Part shown: piece by piece, positions 31,060-43,118 of the stretch
Layout of the letters: the number at the start of each line of letters is the position of its first letter
Numbering within the stretch: the stretch's first letter is position 1
DNA from: Diplonema papillatum
Lineage: Eukaryota; Euglenozoa; Diplonemea; Diplonemida; Diplonemidae
NCBI GenBank assembly: GCA_030068145.1
Contig: JAPJBO010000122.1
Location: 124,001-188,000, forward strand
Length of the DNA stretch: 64,000 nt
Reading direction: 5' to 3'
Position numbers and translations under genes: made by a program
The notes under the pieces: model-generated
What the model saw: only the letters and a program-made list of their open reading frames with translations
Told to the model about the DNA's origin: nothing
Database searches by the model: none

Positions 31060-31985
31060 CCCCTTCCCTGTCCCTCCCAGGGAGCCACCCCGGAACTAGC
31101 CTAGCTAGATAATAGGCGATAGTCCATAGCACTGTATTTGCCCAGGTTTTAATCGTGCGATAATGCGAATGAAAATGCGATAATTGGCGCCAAACCCCCA
31201 AATGCGATAATATACGATCATGCGAATCGTTTGACCACTATGCCCACAAACCCATAACCGGAAGCCTACCACTCACACCAGGTGGCCCTAAAACGCTCCG
31301 GAAATCCAGGAAAAGTGGTTGGATGCTCGTTTAGGCTGGAATGGTGGCTTACTTCGACCGGCTGCGCTGCTGCCCTCAAAATTTGCCGCGCCCGTTGTGC
31401 AAGTCCGGCCTTCGCTATGGACCCCGCGCAACGCGGCCGTAGACGGAACTCAACAAAGAACCGCTAAGAACTTCGTTTTGACGAGTCGCTCGGGGTAGGA
31501 GACTTAAAAAAAGAGTATAAGTTCGCCCAGACCTTCTCTCACTTCGTTCACGAGATTCTTGATCTCTCCCACGAGTGAGAATTTGGAACGCCTTGCGATC
31601 ACCAAATTCACGCTTAAAGAAGCTAACGCACAAGGTTTGCCTGGCCTCGTACGCACCTACCATTCGAAATGCTATTTCAACTCGCTTGTTCCCCAACGTC
31701 AGCAAGTTGTCAGGCCAGCAGGAATCGTGGGAGCAGGCTTCATTATATTCTTGAAAGTATGCTAATACTACAGGGAATAGCTGACTCTTGAGTTTGTGCT
31801 AACCACGAATTGGGGAGTCGGGAGAACCTACAACGCCAAAAGCGGACCGACCCCCCCCCGTTCGTGAGAAAAAAGCGAAGAATAAAAAACACCTTTTTTC
31901 CATCTATCTTTGTCAAGAGCTGCAACTCAACTATTCCTTCCGGCGAAAGGTTGCCCGGTGTTAACCTGTTTGCCCTTCTTTCTGC
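31060..31985. other. No gene recognised
   Basis: Short frames on both strands near 31415-31765 look mildly protein-like on each strand at once, which argues against either. No other structure apart from GATAATGCGA-type words near 31150-31220. Confidence 0.35.
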
Positions 31986-32215
31986 AGCTTTTTGGATCAC
32001 TAAAACTGACGTCTGAGGGTTGTCCCACTTTTTTGGATCACTAAAACTGACGTTTGAGGGTTGTCCCACTTTTTTGGATCACTAAAACTGACGTTTGAGG
32101 GTTGTCCCACTTTTTTGGATCACTAAAACTGACGTTTGAGGGTTGTCCCACGTTTTTGGATCATTAATACTGACGTTTGAGGGTTGTCCCACTTTTTTGG
32201 ATCACCAATACTGAC
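31985..32215 (+). repeat. 41-bp minisatellite, six copies
   Basis: Unit GGATCACTAAAACTGACGTT + TGAGGGTTGTCCCACTTTTTT at 31994, 32035, 32076, 32117, 32158 and 32199; the last two copies are slightly diverged. Confidence 0.95.
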
Positions 32216-32764
32216 GCCCAAGCAAAGTGACTGGTTGTATGGCAAGAGGCAAGATCGGGCGTAGCAGCAACTTGCTCTTTTTTCCCAGCCCGCGTCGCGT
32301 TTGTGATATTGGCAGAGTGAGCCGATGCCTCTCATCTCACCTATAGACACGGCTGTGTCGCGCACGCCTTGTCAGACGCTAAAAGGTGTGATGAGGGGCG
32401 CCGGCTTACCCTGTCAAAGGACAACGCCACAAGCGAGTGACGAATTTTAAATGAGAGAGAGGACGTTGAGAGCCGAGGTGGGGAAGGTTTCCGTGTCAAC
32501 AGCAGTTGGACATGGGTCAGTCGGTCCTAAGGCAAGGTGTAATTGCTCGCATCAAAAGCTGCCACTGACGAGTTTGCTCGGACGTGCAGGATTGCCGAAA
32601 GGGAATGCTTGACCATTCCGCAACCCGGATCTGAAGTGGTGCCACATGGATGATCCTGTTGACCGTGCCCACAGACCCCAGATGATGCAGTCGCATACGA
32701 GACCGCAGCAGAAGGAAGAGCAGTCAGCGAAATAATAATTAGTGTGGCGCTTTCTCCTTGTTTT

Positions 32765-33075
32765 GTGCACGTTGTCCTTTGAGACTTCGCAACTGGCGGT
32801 CTCCCAAGTATTTCCTACAAAGCAGGTGCTTATACAACGAAAATACTCAAGGGACTGCCTTGTGTTCATTTCGAAGGAGGCTAGAGGGGGAGAAAACAAT
32901 TCAACTACAAGTGGGTCTTTTTTGTTGGACGCTGACGCCCGCCACTAAACCCAGCTTTACCTGTGTTTCGTGTGGGCTACAGCACTACACAGCACATTTA
33001 CCTCCGTTGATCTATCACAACTGGCAGTCCCCTCAAGCATTTCCTACAAAGCGGGTGCTTATACAAAAAGAAAAG
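32765..33075 (+). repeat. Interspersed repeat family A
   Basis: Core ACTCAAGGGACTGCCTTGTG, TTTCGAAGGAGGCTAGAGGG, CACTAAACCCAGCTTTACCT, GTTTCGTGTGGGCTACAGCA and GCGGGTGCTTATACAAAAA. Other copies: 50078-50330, 55253-55455, 55575-55798, split copy 49070-49125/49498-49640, partial copies near 35650 and 38963-39160. Confidence 0.85.
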
Positions 33076-33079
33076 GAGG

Positions 33080-34010
33080 TCTTCATTTTCCCACACTAAC
33101 TGTTACAGCAAGTGAAAAGAAAATGAAGATTCTTTTATTATCGATTAGTCAACCTCTACGACCGCTCAGGAACACCTTCGAAAAGAAGACTTGTACTCAC
33201 GTACAAAAAGATCCGATTCATCCCATCGCAGATGAGCGGTCCAGACCAGCTCACGCGCCAAAGGTGTGGAGTTGACCCCGATAATAAAAGCGGGCGAGAA
33301 AGCACGTGCCGTTCCGCAGCCAGATCTCCGCAAAGCAGCTACCGATCACTGTATGCACAAGTTTGTTCAGCTCCCGTCATAAATCTGCAGGAGTCTAGAG
33401 CTCACAACCGTGCGTGCTTCTGCCATAAGACTGCGGAACACTTGCGTGTCACAACTGTCGGGCTTTGCTGTTGAGACTCGTCGAAGTCATCGGCACGTTT
33501 CCCTGCGGACGTGGTGGGTGCTGGGAACCGCAGGGCGCGGCAGTCCCCCGCAGGAAGTGGACGGGCATCCTGGGTGCTCGCTGTAGTAAAGTTTTGAGAG
33601 AGTCTTGTTATTGCGGCTGCGAGCCCACGGGGCGCGCTGACACCGCATTGCTTGAGTATGTGTGTGTAGGGTGTTTAAGTGATAACGCGCGAGTATTAAC
33701 CGTCTTCTAAGGCGGAGATTTCTTCTTTCTAAATTTTTTTTCCCCAAAATCGACAGCAGGTGACAAACTAGCTCACCCGAAAGCGGTTGATTCCGTTAGG
33801 CAGGGTTTCCTACCGGCAAAAGTTGTTTAGGCTCAAACTTTTATTAGAGCTAGTTGGGGCTCGCTTGAGGATCCGCGGGTTTAAGAGCCACCGGGTTTCC
33901 ATTGCCGGCGATTCAGCTTATTTTGAGCACGCTCTCGTCGTAGGAATTCTGATCAACTACCAAAACACGCGTCTTTTTTGCCTGCTCAACACATCGTGCC
34001 GCAAGACTTA
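33080..34010. other. No gene recognised
   Basis: Only short overlapping open frames. Confidence 0.35.
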
Positions 34011-34013
34011 GAG

Positions 34014-34130
34014 AGAGAGAGGGGCGAGTTAGAGTGCAGGGACCATCTCTCCGGGGAGTTTCCGGTCTCCTCACTTCTCTTCGCACTGCTACAGTGAGTG
34101 ACGGCACCGGAGTTGGTGCTGTAGATTCGA
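34014..34130 (+). repeat. Family D, long copy
   Basis: GAGTTAGAGTGCAGGGACCA through CTGCTACAGTGAGTGACGGC; matches 17727-17880. Confidence 0.65.
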
Positions 34131-34423
34131 TGGTCCAAAAAATACTGGTACGGCGGCACCGCCCAGAGCTTATTGCGACGGAGGCTGGAAAGAAAGAACG
34201 CCGAAGAATGGCCAAAGAGAAACAGTGGTGTCACCTGAGGGGGGTAATCTCCGGGTCGCCCGCGTGACGAAGGCGTTAACTGCCCGATACCGTGTGCTTC
34301 TCTTCCTTCCTCGGGTCCAGGGCGGCATCAACACACGCCAGGTACACCTCGTCCCTGGCTGCGTTGTGCTTGGTGTTCATGTCCCCCCAGGCATCTTGTT
34401 AAGAACCATCCATCCATCCATCA

Positions 34424-35133
34424 GCCGGCTGACCCCCCCCCCCCCCTCAGGCTATTTTCACTGTGGAGGGGGGAGACGCTACCTGTCACACTCTAAGGTG
34501 GTCACCACGGTGGGCGGTCAGAAAAAAAAATTTTTTTTTTGCCCCAAATACCCCAAATACCACACTTTGGAAAAATTTTGTGGGCCCAGGGAATTTTGAC
34601 CATTTCACCTTAGAGAATTTGACCACCCGGCCTCCAAGGCAACTGCGCTGTAGGGGGGGGAGGGGGGGGGGCAATGTAGGCAAAAAAACGAATCCTGGAG
34701 CAAAAAAACAGCAAAAAAACAAAAAAAACAAAAAAACAAAACGCAAAAAAACAAAAAACAAGGCCCTCCTGGTGAACCCAAATACTCGTGCACACGCCCG
34801 GCCGAACCTTGCTACACTGCACCTAGGCCACCAAAAAACGCCCAGCTTTTCACATTCTGCCTGCCAAGCCCATTCAGCTACTGCTCAACAATCCTGATAG
34901 TTCTGCAGACTGCTTCAAAAGCTTCTGATAAGTACTCGAAATGCCACCTCACCAGACCGCTGGCCTGCATATGGAAGACCCTGGCTCACCCGAGCCAGCA
35001 AGAGTGCACCAGCAGACCACCAGGGCAAAAAAACACAAACCTCCAGAGCAAAAAAACAGCAAAAAAACAAAAAAACAAAAAAACAAAAAAAACAAAAAAA
35101 CAGGTAGGGTGCCAACATTGGGGGGGGGTCTGC
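34424..35133. mobile_element. Possible insertion with C-run/G-run ends and A-rich interior
   Basis: Left edge GGCTGACCCCCCCCC, right edge GGGGGGGGGTCTGC. The flanking halves together match the uninterrupted sequence at about 5505-5580 (reversed). The interior has two long A-rich blocks built of CAAAAAAAC units (34676-34770 and 35025-35105). Target duplication is not clear. Confidence 0.4.
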
Positions 35134-35931
35134 TTTATCCGGCCATCCGGCCAAAGTGGCTGATCCCTAACAAGAGCGCTGTGTCCCCCCCGTTCTTGCA
35201 CAACATGGCATGCAGGCCCGATCCATGTCGTCCATGTACTTAAAGGTTCCCAGTGCCGGTATACAAACCTGGGCAGACGTGCCAGCTGTGTGGAGAACGG
35301 GACGGCATGCACTAAGGCCGTTAAGCAGCGGCTGCAGGCTTATCCCGTGACACCTGTTACACGTAGTTGGTTACTATGAACAAACTTGTGGATAGTTCCG
35401 ACGTAGCTCGCCGGGAACGGCACTCCAATGAAACTGGATGTGCTGCCGTTTCATGTTTGGGTTTTGGGGGCATTGCCTCGTGTGGATTCTGTGACCTACT
35501 TCTAAACCAATACACACTGCACTCTAAATAGTGGATTCCTAACTAGTGGATCCCCCAAAAATCGCGAACAAATAATGAATTGTTCCACTAATTAGAAATC
35601 CACTAATTGGATGACCACGAAGTGCTGACCCCTCAATTCGAAGAATTGCGACGGTGGTGCAGGAGGAGGCGAGCTTGCTTGAATGCCTACCGCGCCCGGC
35701 ACTAATCCCAGAATTACCTGCGTATCGTGCGGGCTGCAGCGCATTTCCGGCCGTTGTGATTTTGCACGAGCGGCCTCCTCGCAGGGCTGGTAACCACATG
35801 ATTTTTTTTTTGCGGCAAATTGTCGAAAAGTCTTGGTCCCAGACCATCACTCAGAGGGTAATAAAATTGCCTCGAAAACGCGAAAACCCCGGTGTTTTTT
35901 TTGTGTTTCCGGCGAATATCGCGCAGTCAGT

Positions 35932-35963
<32 letters not shown>

Positions 35964-36781
35964 GGATTATCTGACGTTTTTGGTGCCCCCGCCCCTGGAG
36001 TTCTCGAGTATTTCCTGCAAAGCAAGTGCTTATCCAGTAAAAGAAGGAGAAGAGGGTTCTGCACTGAGCACGTTCGTTGCTTTGTTTTCCTGTATTTTTG
36101 TTCAGAGCTGCAGAAGAAATAGCGTGTGAGTGTGAGTGTGTGTGTGTGGTCCTTTTTAAGATGGATTGTGTCTGAGCTCTCCCTTAAGGTTGCCGCCCGA
36201 GGGAACCGGCTGTGAGCCGAAACTCGGCTCCGGTCTCTCCGGACTGCACCAGGAGAGACTTCGCGGCGGATCACAAAGCACCCGCCCTGCACGAGGCACG
36301 CGCCCAAGACCCGTGCACGGCTACCGTAGCACCCTCCATGCTTGCACCTTCCTCGGATGCTACGGTCGGGGGGGGGAAGTAGTTGGGAAAACACGTTCCC
36401 CTTCCCCGCGTTCTGCGTGTGGGGTTACCACCGGGCAACTGTCGTACCAGCGGCAGATACGTCCTTCGCTCTTGGCTCACTTTCGGGATGTGTCGCTGCT
36501 CACCTACCAGTGTGTTCCTGGTTGTTGCCTTGAGTGTGACTGTGAGTGTGTGTCCTTCTCGTTCGGGGACCGATTCTGGAAGATGAACGGAGCCATCTAC
36601 TACAAGCAAACGAGTGGCGCAATAGCAGCCGCCTGGGCGGTGCCAATCCGAGCGCAAACAACAGCAGGAGACGTGTCGGCAGTAACGCGCAACTCTCGTC
36701 TCGAAGACCTGTATTGTTCGGGCTGTTCTCTTGAAGGCTCATGCCCTTTACCGGCATGGAACATCGGGTGTTGTATCTTTT

Positions 36782-37070
36782 CGGGAGCCACCCCGGAACT
36801 AGCCTAGCTCACCTGACGGTGCGGGCCCACCTGACGGCGGAGGTCCGCACCCTTTGACTTGTTTTGATGTGTTCGCGGGAAAGGTCAGCGCGGTAGCGGT
36901 GACCACGAGAACACATACAGGTGGCCCTGGGACTGCTACGGCGTGACAACCCGTCCCTGTCCCTCCCAGGGAGCCACCCCGGAACTAGCCTAGCCCACCT
37001 GACGGTGGGGGCCCACCTGACGGTGGAGGCCCACACCCTTTGACTTGGTTTGATGTGTTCTCTCTCTTTC
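36782..37070 (+). repeat. Direct duplication, about 188 bp apart
   Basis: GGAGCCACCCCGGAACTAGC...CACCTGACGG...CACCCTTTGACTTG occurs at 36782-36868 and 36970-37052. The leading part (GGGACTGC..GCGTGAC..CCCTCCCAGGGAGCC) is also at 31035-31100, and CATCGGGTGTTGTATCT at 30828 and 36763. Confidence 0.7.
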
Positions 37071-37389
37071 TCTCGGAAAAGGGCCGCGTTGGCGGAAACG
37101 GTGAAGATGATGATTGGCGCAGGTGAAAGCGAATTGGATTTTAGATTCACGGTTAAACGAACGAGCGCCTGTGCGCAGGCGATATTGGAGGCTCAAAAAA
37201 AGGGGATTTCAGTATGTACGCCTGAAATAATTTTGTATGCAACCGTTGCTCCGGAAATGTTCCCTCCAAAGAATTCTCGGAGGTGCGCATTTCGACGGAG
37301 GCTACGGGAGGGAGCAAAATTATTACAAATGAGTGTTAACCGCTTAAGGACAGGGGTGTGTGAGCTAATTTGGGAAAAGGGCGGGCTCC

Positions 37390-37548
37390 ATGGCAAACCT
37401 CAGGTATCCGTTCCGAGAGCTCGGAGCAGGATTTCTGCTCGATGATGGACGCATTTCAAGATTTGTGTCAGATGTTTCCAATGGAGCAAACGGCGACCAC
37501 TTTCGACCATTCTTTGGCCGCGAAGTTGACACCCGCGAACTTCCTTGA
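37390..37548 (+). CDS. Short protein-like ORF, 52 aa
   Basis: ATG at 37390: MANLRYPFRELGAGFLLDDG, then RISRFVSDVSNGANGDHFRP, ending TGA. Composition is that of a folded polypeptide, unlike neighbouring frames. No family recognised; could be an exon or chance. Confidence 0.25.
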   Translation: MANLRYPFRELGAGFLLDDGRISRFVSDVSNGANGDHFRPFFGREVDTRELP

Positions 37549-37574
37549 ATTAACAACCGCTACAGTGGTAAAGG

Positions 37575-37650
37575 GGGGAAAATCTTAGTTTAATGTTTAG
37601 GCAGAACACTGCCTCTCATGCATGGTTGATGCTAGCATCAAGTCTTCTTC
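37575..37650 (+). repeat. Interspersed repeat family E
   Basis: Copy of 5333-5415, with the full palindrome TTGATGCTAGCATCAA. Confidence 0.7.
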
Positions 37651-37755
37651 GAGGAAGATGTCGTCTAGGTAAGGGATGCAAAATAGAAAATAGAAAGTTG
37701 TAAAGAGGGGAGTGTACGGCTCCCAAAGTGGGGAATGAAACCTTGAGGGACTAGC

Positions 37756-37890
37756 CCCCTGTGTTATTATTCGATTTGTCGAATACTAAAAAAAGTTCCG
37801 GGTAGCCGAACAGTAGCAGGATCAAGTAGTGGTAGTGTTTTTAGACAACCAGACGTGTGTCAAATAACTGGTAGTTTTCGACCCCCCCTT
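37756..37890 (-). mobile_element. Remnant of the TCGAATAATA MITE family
   Basis: Reverse orientation relative to 46028-46191: TGTTATTATTCGATTTGTCG, CGGGTAGCCGAACAGTAGCA, GTGTCAAATAACT, and the terminus CGACCCCCCCTT followed by TA. The opposite end is lost. Confidence 0.7.
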
Positions 37891-38726
37891 TAGTTCGTCC
37901 TTAAGTGGTTAATTGTGTTGGTGTTGACTTCTGTAGGAGTTGGGTGGGTGTCGCAATTTTCTTCAAGCCGAACGTGCAGGCAGTAAAAAGGGTTGTGACA
38001 CCAAAATGGAAATACAGGACTTCTGTAGGACTTGGGTACAGGCCTGTTGGATAACACCCGATGAGTCTTTTTTTTTTTTTTTTTTTGTTGATTTTGTGTG
38101 GCAGCCACATTTCGTCCTTTGTGAATTGCAACTGGCGGCCTCCCTCGTGTGTTTTTCTACAAAGGAGGGCCTTTTAGCAGGTGCTGGTTCTAAAAAGGTG
38201 GCATGGGCTTACTGACGATCCTCAGTCTGGCCTGTGTCTATGTTAGGAAACACAAGCTGAGCCATGCACGTGAAATTCGATGGGTGACATGTTAACGTAT
38301 CATTTCGCGTAGTTGATATTGTTGAAACCTTCTCCCTCTGGGGCGGGTTTGTTGCGCGCGGTTCTCTCCACTGGGGGGCACTGCCTGCCAAGGCAGTCGC
38401 ATCGAATCGTCCTCTTGTTGGAACGTCACTGCCCCCCATTGCTAACTACTTGCACTCCGTTAGAAATATTGCGAACTGTTCAGACACGGCCTCAACTTCG
38501 ATCATGTCCATCGGCGGTGTTACATTGAAGGATGCCGGTTGGGATGGACAACGAATATGAATGGATGTGGATGACACCTAACATCTGACGTGACGTCACC
38601 TCGACCGACATGGCAGCGATACATTGAAGGATGCTGTTTGGAACGAGCAATCCAATTGGAATGAGCACGGGGGTTTGAAGAGCTCCCCCGCGGCTGCCGT
38701 GTACGGACGGTCAAAAACGTCAGACC

Positions 38727-38955
38727 CGAGCAGGAGTTCTCAGCCAGTTCTGCACTCCTGGATCCTCCCCATCCGTAAGGCGCTCGCCATAAGGCCCAAG
38801 CAGGAAAACCGAACGAGCCGGAATTATCAGCCAGTTCTGCACTCCTGAATCCTCCTCATCTGTTCGCCATCAGTCGCTTCCTGCGCATTTCCTGCTTGGG
38901 ACTTATAGCGAGCGCGGGAGGATCCAGGAGTGCAGAACTGGCTGAGAACTACACG
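38727..38955. repeat. Long imperfect inverted repeat
   Basis: CTCAGCCAGTTCTGCACTCC at 38738 and the segment up to GGCCCAAGCAGGAAA (38808) face TTTCCTGCTTGGGACTTATA...GGAGTGCAGAACTGGCTGAG (38888-38948). A direct partial copy of the left arm sits between them. The arms are about 70-80 bp. Confidence 0.85.
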
Positions 38956-39169
38956 TGGCCGGGAGTAGCAAAAAGTACTCGGGAGGGCCGCCCGGTGTTC
39001 ATTGTCGGTAGGGAAGCAGACAGCGAGAGTCGGCCTTCTCTCGTTGAACGCTTACGCTGGGCACTAAATCCAGATGTGCCTGTGTTTCGCGTGGGTTGCG
39101 GCACGTGCTACAACTCCCCCCCCCGAGGATTTCTAGAAAAGCAGGTGTTTATGCATAAGAAAAGAATTT

Positions 39170-40145
39170 CGTGGTGCGCCCGACTGTGTTTGTCTCGTCT
39201 TCATGTTCGAGGGATGAAGCCGGAGGTGACAGAAATACTCGACGTAGCTGCTTCGACTCCGAATGGATGGGAGGAAATATAGAGGTAACGGTAGAAAGCT
39301 TTTTTTTTTGTCGTATAAGATGATGATATTAAGATCGAAGATCTTAGAAGATTAATACTATTCCGACGAGAACCAACACTTGTACAAAGGTTATTACTCC
39401 GTCGCTCTCGAGAAGAACACCGTAATTTTACCCCTCGCTTGCCCACGCCCATTTTTATCTTCAAGTCCAGTGTCCTGAGGCGTCACGAAGAACTTCGTGG
39501 CATACACACGAGAATCTCTGCATGACCTTTCTACGTTTGTTACGCACCATCAATCTGACATCACGCAGCAGCAAGGACGAGAGCAGCGAGTACGGAGCAG
39601 CGAGACGGGCGAGGAGGAGAGTATTATCCCGTTGACAACCTTTTTTTTATGTTTTGTGCCCATGTTCGCGCGCGCGCAAAATTTTCCAAAACTCCGGGGA
39701 AAAAAAAGCTTTTACGTGCAGGGGTGAACGTAACTCGGGACCCCCGGACCCGGGTTTTTGAAAACGCAACTTTCAGTGTGCATGCACTTTGTTTGTAGGT
39801 CTGGTTTGTTAACAGGTTTGTGTTGTCGGAGAGGTTGGTCTGTGAAGGAAACTGGCATCTGCACCTGTGCAATCACTCTTTCCAGAAATCTGCTACAATC
39901 AGCAAACAAAAGCAGCTGACAAATCAACACGGTGCACATCTCAGCAAGTATGTTGGGTTCCTTCTGGGCCTTTCGACCGCGCACTGGTCGCACATTCCAG
40001 GATGTGCTTTGCGGTAGCTGCTTGCGACAACGGATTGTTACTGTGTGCAGGTCAGCTTGGCAACGTTCTGGAGCCTATGCGAGATGACACGTCAGAGTCT
40101 CTTTCTGCGCCTTCTGCACGGTCAAGTCACCGAATGTCCTACCAG

Positions 40146-40185
<40 letters not shown>

Positions 40186-41500
40186 ACCTAGGCGATGGCC
40201 TGTGGACCTTACAGTACTGTAGCAAGTAAGTTACGCCAACCGCAAAAGTTGCGTTTCAGCGTAGCCTACGCTAAGTTCCAAATTCCTGGACACCAACTGT
40301 GGACTTGGCGACTTCTAGACTGCAGACTTAGAGGAGGATGCACGTCCCCTAAACGTCATGCTGTTGGGGCCTTGTGCTTTAGAAGTTGCCAATAAGCCGT
40401 TCCAGAGACCTAGTTATCTCTTCGCACGTCATGTGCCAGCTTTCGGCTTGATCGTCGCGCTCTGGCGCGCGTTTGGTGCCTCGCTTCTCCTTCGACTGCT
40501 CGTCCAGGTTCATCGGTTGCGCGTCGATTTTTGCTTCTTCACGGCGCTTGGGCTATGGCCGCGCTTCGATAGGCGCTCCTCTACGCCGTTTTGTTGTCGG
40601 GTTCGACGCAGAGTTCGTTCGCCGCTTCTTCGCTTGCGTCGGTGTCGTCTTTTTGACCCTCGCCGCTGGTTTCGATGTTGATGTTGCGGGCCTCTGATGT
40701 TGCTCGTCGTCTGCTGCCTCCGGTAGCAGGAACACTCGACAAGAGAACTTTACACAGCAGTTGGTTCAAAGAAATGCGTAGTTTTGTTTTATTATTTTAC
40801 TTGTTTGTTGTCGACAACATATTGTGGAAAAAAGTCAGGTTTACCATTCACCATTCAAGCGTCAGACTGCAACCGTAGCATAGTAGTCCGTTCAAAAGAA
40901 AAAGGTGAAGCAGAAGGTTTCGTGCCCAACTGACATGACACAAATTTTGGGTTTCCTTCGCCGATGGTCTGTTGTAGGCACACCTGTGTAGCTCCCTTGC
41001 CCGAACCTTTTTGACGAAGCCGCGTGTTGGCTCAACAAAGCGGAGAACGATACGCACGACGTGAGAGTTGAGCACAAGAAAAGCAATACAACAACGAAAT
41101 GACACGCAAAGTCTCTTCATGCACGCGAACATCATAGTGTGGCATGACAGACTTGTGACAATCATAGTGTGGCATGACAGACTTGTGACAAATTGTCGAA
41201 TTTCCTTTTTTTTTGGTCCGCCCAAAATTACTCAGAGTATGTTTAAGCCTGCCTCTAACCGCGGAAATTCGGTGTTCTTTGGATTTGCCTGTCTCTTTTG
41301 GTGCCCCCGTGGTCCTCATGAGGACCCGGATCTGATCGGATTCGTTTCTCCTCTTCGGGTACGTCGTGGTTTCCTAGCCAAGAAAAGTTTTTTTTTCTCG
41401 AAAAGTTTTTTTTGTGCGCGCGCGCGGAAGTTTTTGGGGGTCAAAAATAACATGGGCACAAAAAAAAAAAAAAAAAAAACTTCTACCCTAAGGGGCAAAT
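39170..41500. other. No supported gene; (CA)n at 40145-40182
   Basis: Apart from the dinucleotide run and a short direct repeat (ATCATAGTGTGGCATGACAG twice at 41130-41190), I see only overlapping open frames. The minus frame near 40570-40760 is Lys/Glu rich but has no start or family. Confidence 0.35.
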
Positions 41501-41518
41501 ACAATACAACACCATCTG

Positions 41519-41723
41519 ATTTGTTCTTCGCTTACACCACCGTGTGTTGCTTTCTCACTCAGGACTTTGACCTGTTGTGTTTGCGTGATTTGTCGTGTAG
41601 GGGTAAACCCGCATGACCGCACGTCCGTTCAACACGTGTTTCGGTGGTTACAGCACTTGGGATCCCTTCTGTTCTTTGTCGGGCAGCATCGTCGAGCATT
41701 TCCTTTCAAGCTGGCGCCTATGT
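41519..41723 (+). repeat. Interspersed repeat family B
   Basis: Near-identical to 18812-19017 and 45681-45892; preceded by AAGGGGCAAATACAATACAA, which also precedes the 45681 copy, so the element probably starts there. Confidence 0.85.
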
Positions 41724-42349
41724 GTTTCTGGTTGCGATCAATACCTTTGGGGTTTTGCTTTTTTTTTGTGTTTCCGACGATCCCGTGGGACGTACAGATT
41801 GGTGTTTTCTTTGACCTGGTGTGTTTTTTTTTTTTTTTTCGAACTTTCGCACAGGGCGGTGACACAGGTGCAGTAGCGAAACTATCTAAATATATTTCAG
41901 AGTGTGCAATGCATTTTCTGGTGTGAAGGGCGTCATTGTTTTCTTCTCGGTTTCTCGCTTTGCTTGTTATTGTGCAGAGTATTGGTTGGTGTGTAGATTG
42001 TGTGGCCTAACGTTGCAGATTCTTCTTTTAGGGGAGCAACTCATTTAATTTTATGTTTTCGAGGGGGTGAAGACAGGGTATTAGCTCAGAGATTCCTGGA
42101 ATTTGCCAGATCTTCACCGTTTGTAGGGGCTAGTCTGTTTTTGGTCGCTTCGGTGCCGTTGTCGCCGGGTTTCGGAAGCTTTCTGCGTTCACTCGGAGCA
42201 CACCGCACAGGCCGGACCTCAGCCTTCCAACGCCTCCAGCACCTTCGGCGCGACGTTGAGCCATTTCACCCACCCCCCAGAGTAGAAGTTTTTTTTTTTT
42301 GGAAAACTAGGACTCTCAGCGTAGTTTTTGGGTCGTACGTTTCCCCCCC

Positions 42350-42719
42350 CAGGGCTTACGCTCCACGTGTGGAACGTGTGGATTTCCACACGATACAAGT
42401 TTTTTTTTTTGGATTTTTATCCCCCACGTGTGCTTCCACGTGTGGATCCAAAGGCACCACATGTGGATTTTGATTTTGATTTATTTTCCCCCCACATGTG
42501 CTTGCCACAGGTTGGTCCACATGCAAGGGAGTGAGGGAGTGTAGGCCCACAAGTCGCCAAGGCCGCACAGCCAGGTGTCGTCAAGTCCAGTAGCGAGGCT
42601 ATTTTTTTTTTGCCCGCCGCACATAGGGGGAACGGTCTTTTTTTCCCCTCGAACCTTAAAGCACCCACATGTGGACCACACGTATATTCTCTGAGGCCGA
42701 AAACGGAGCGTTAGCCCTG
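42350..42719 (+). mobile_element. hAT-like MITE, 370 bp
   Basis: Terminal inverted repeats CAGGGCTTACGCTCC / GGAGCGTTAGCCCTG. An 8-bp candidate target duplication GTCGTACC follows the right end; GTCGTACG lies on the left but 10 nt (TTTCCCCCCC) out. The interior is full of CACGTG/CACATG-type words and short T runs. About 85% like 47971-48310. No coding capacity. Confidence 0.85.
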
Positions 42720-42785
42720 GTCGTACCTTTATGGGGTAGTTGCAACACAACACACGCACTCGCGCGGAAAGGCAGAAAAGAAAAA

Positions 42786-42834
42786 CAGAGAGAGAGAGAG
42801 AGAGAGAGAGCGAGTGAGAGAGAGAGAAAGAGAG
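42786..42834 (+). repeat. (GA)n microsatellite, interrupted
   Basis: About 24 AG/GA units with CGAGTG and AAAG interruptions. Confidence 0.9.
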
Positions 42835-43092
42835 AATGTGTTAGAGTGCGAGCATCTCTGCGATGTAGGCGCAGCCGGGATGAATCATCGTCGTATAGTA
42901 TGCAACTGGTAAATCACCAGCTTGCGCAATAAATGAATCGACAGCTTACGCACGCTGGATGCAGCATCGTCGTCTTGCTTACGCCTTGGGACAAGTACGC
43001 TGTACATACCGCATTCGCATGATAAGTAAGTGTACCGTACCTGTCATGATAGTATGCTGCAGATACGTTATCTGTGTACGACAAGTACGTGG

Positions 43093-43118
43093 TGTATGTG
43101 TGTGTGTGTGTGTGTGAG
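43093..43118 (+). repeat. (GT)n microsatellite
   Basis: About 12 GT units in a GTATGTGTGTG...GAGAGAG context. Confidence 0.9.

Noticed and set aside
36166-36807. 213-codon plus-strand ORF with FGDRFWKMNGAIYYKQTSGA
   Set aside because: Only a short part looks protein-like, it ends inside a repeated segment, and overlapping minus frames are similar in quality.
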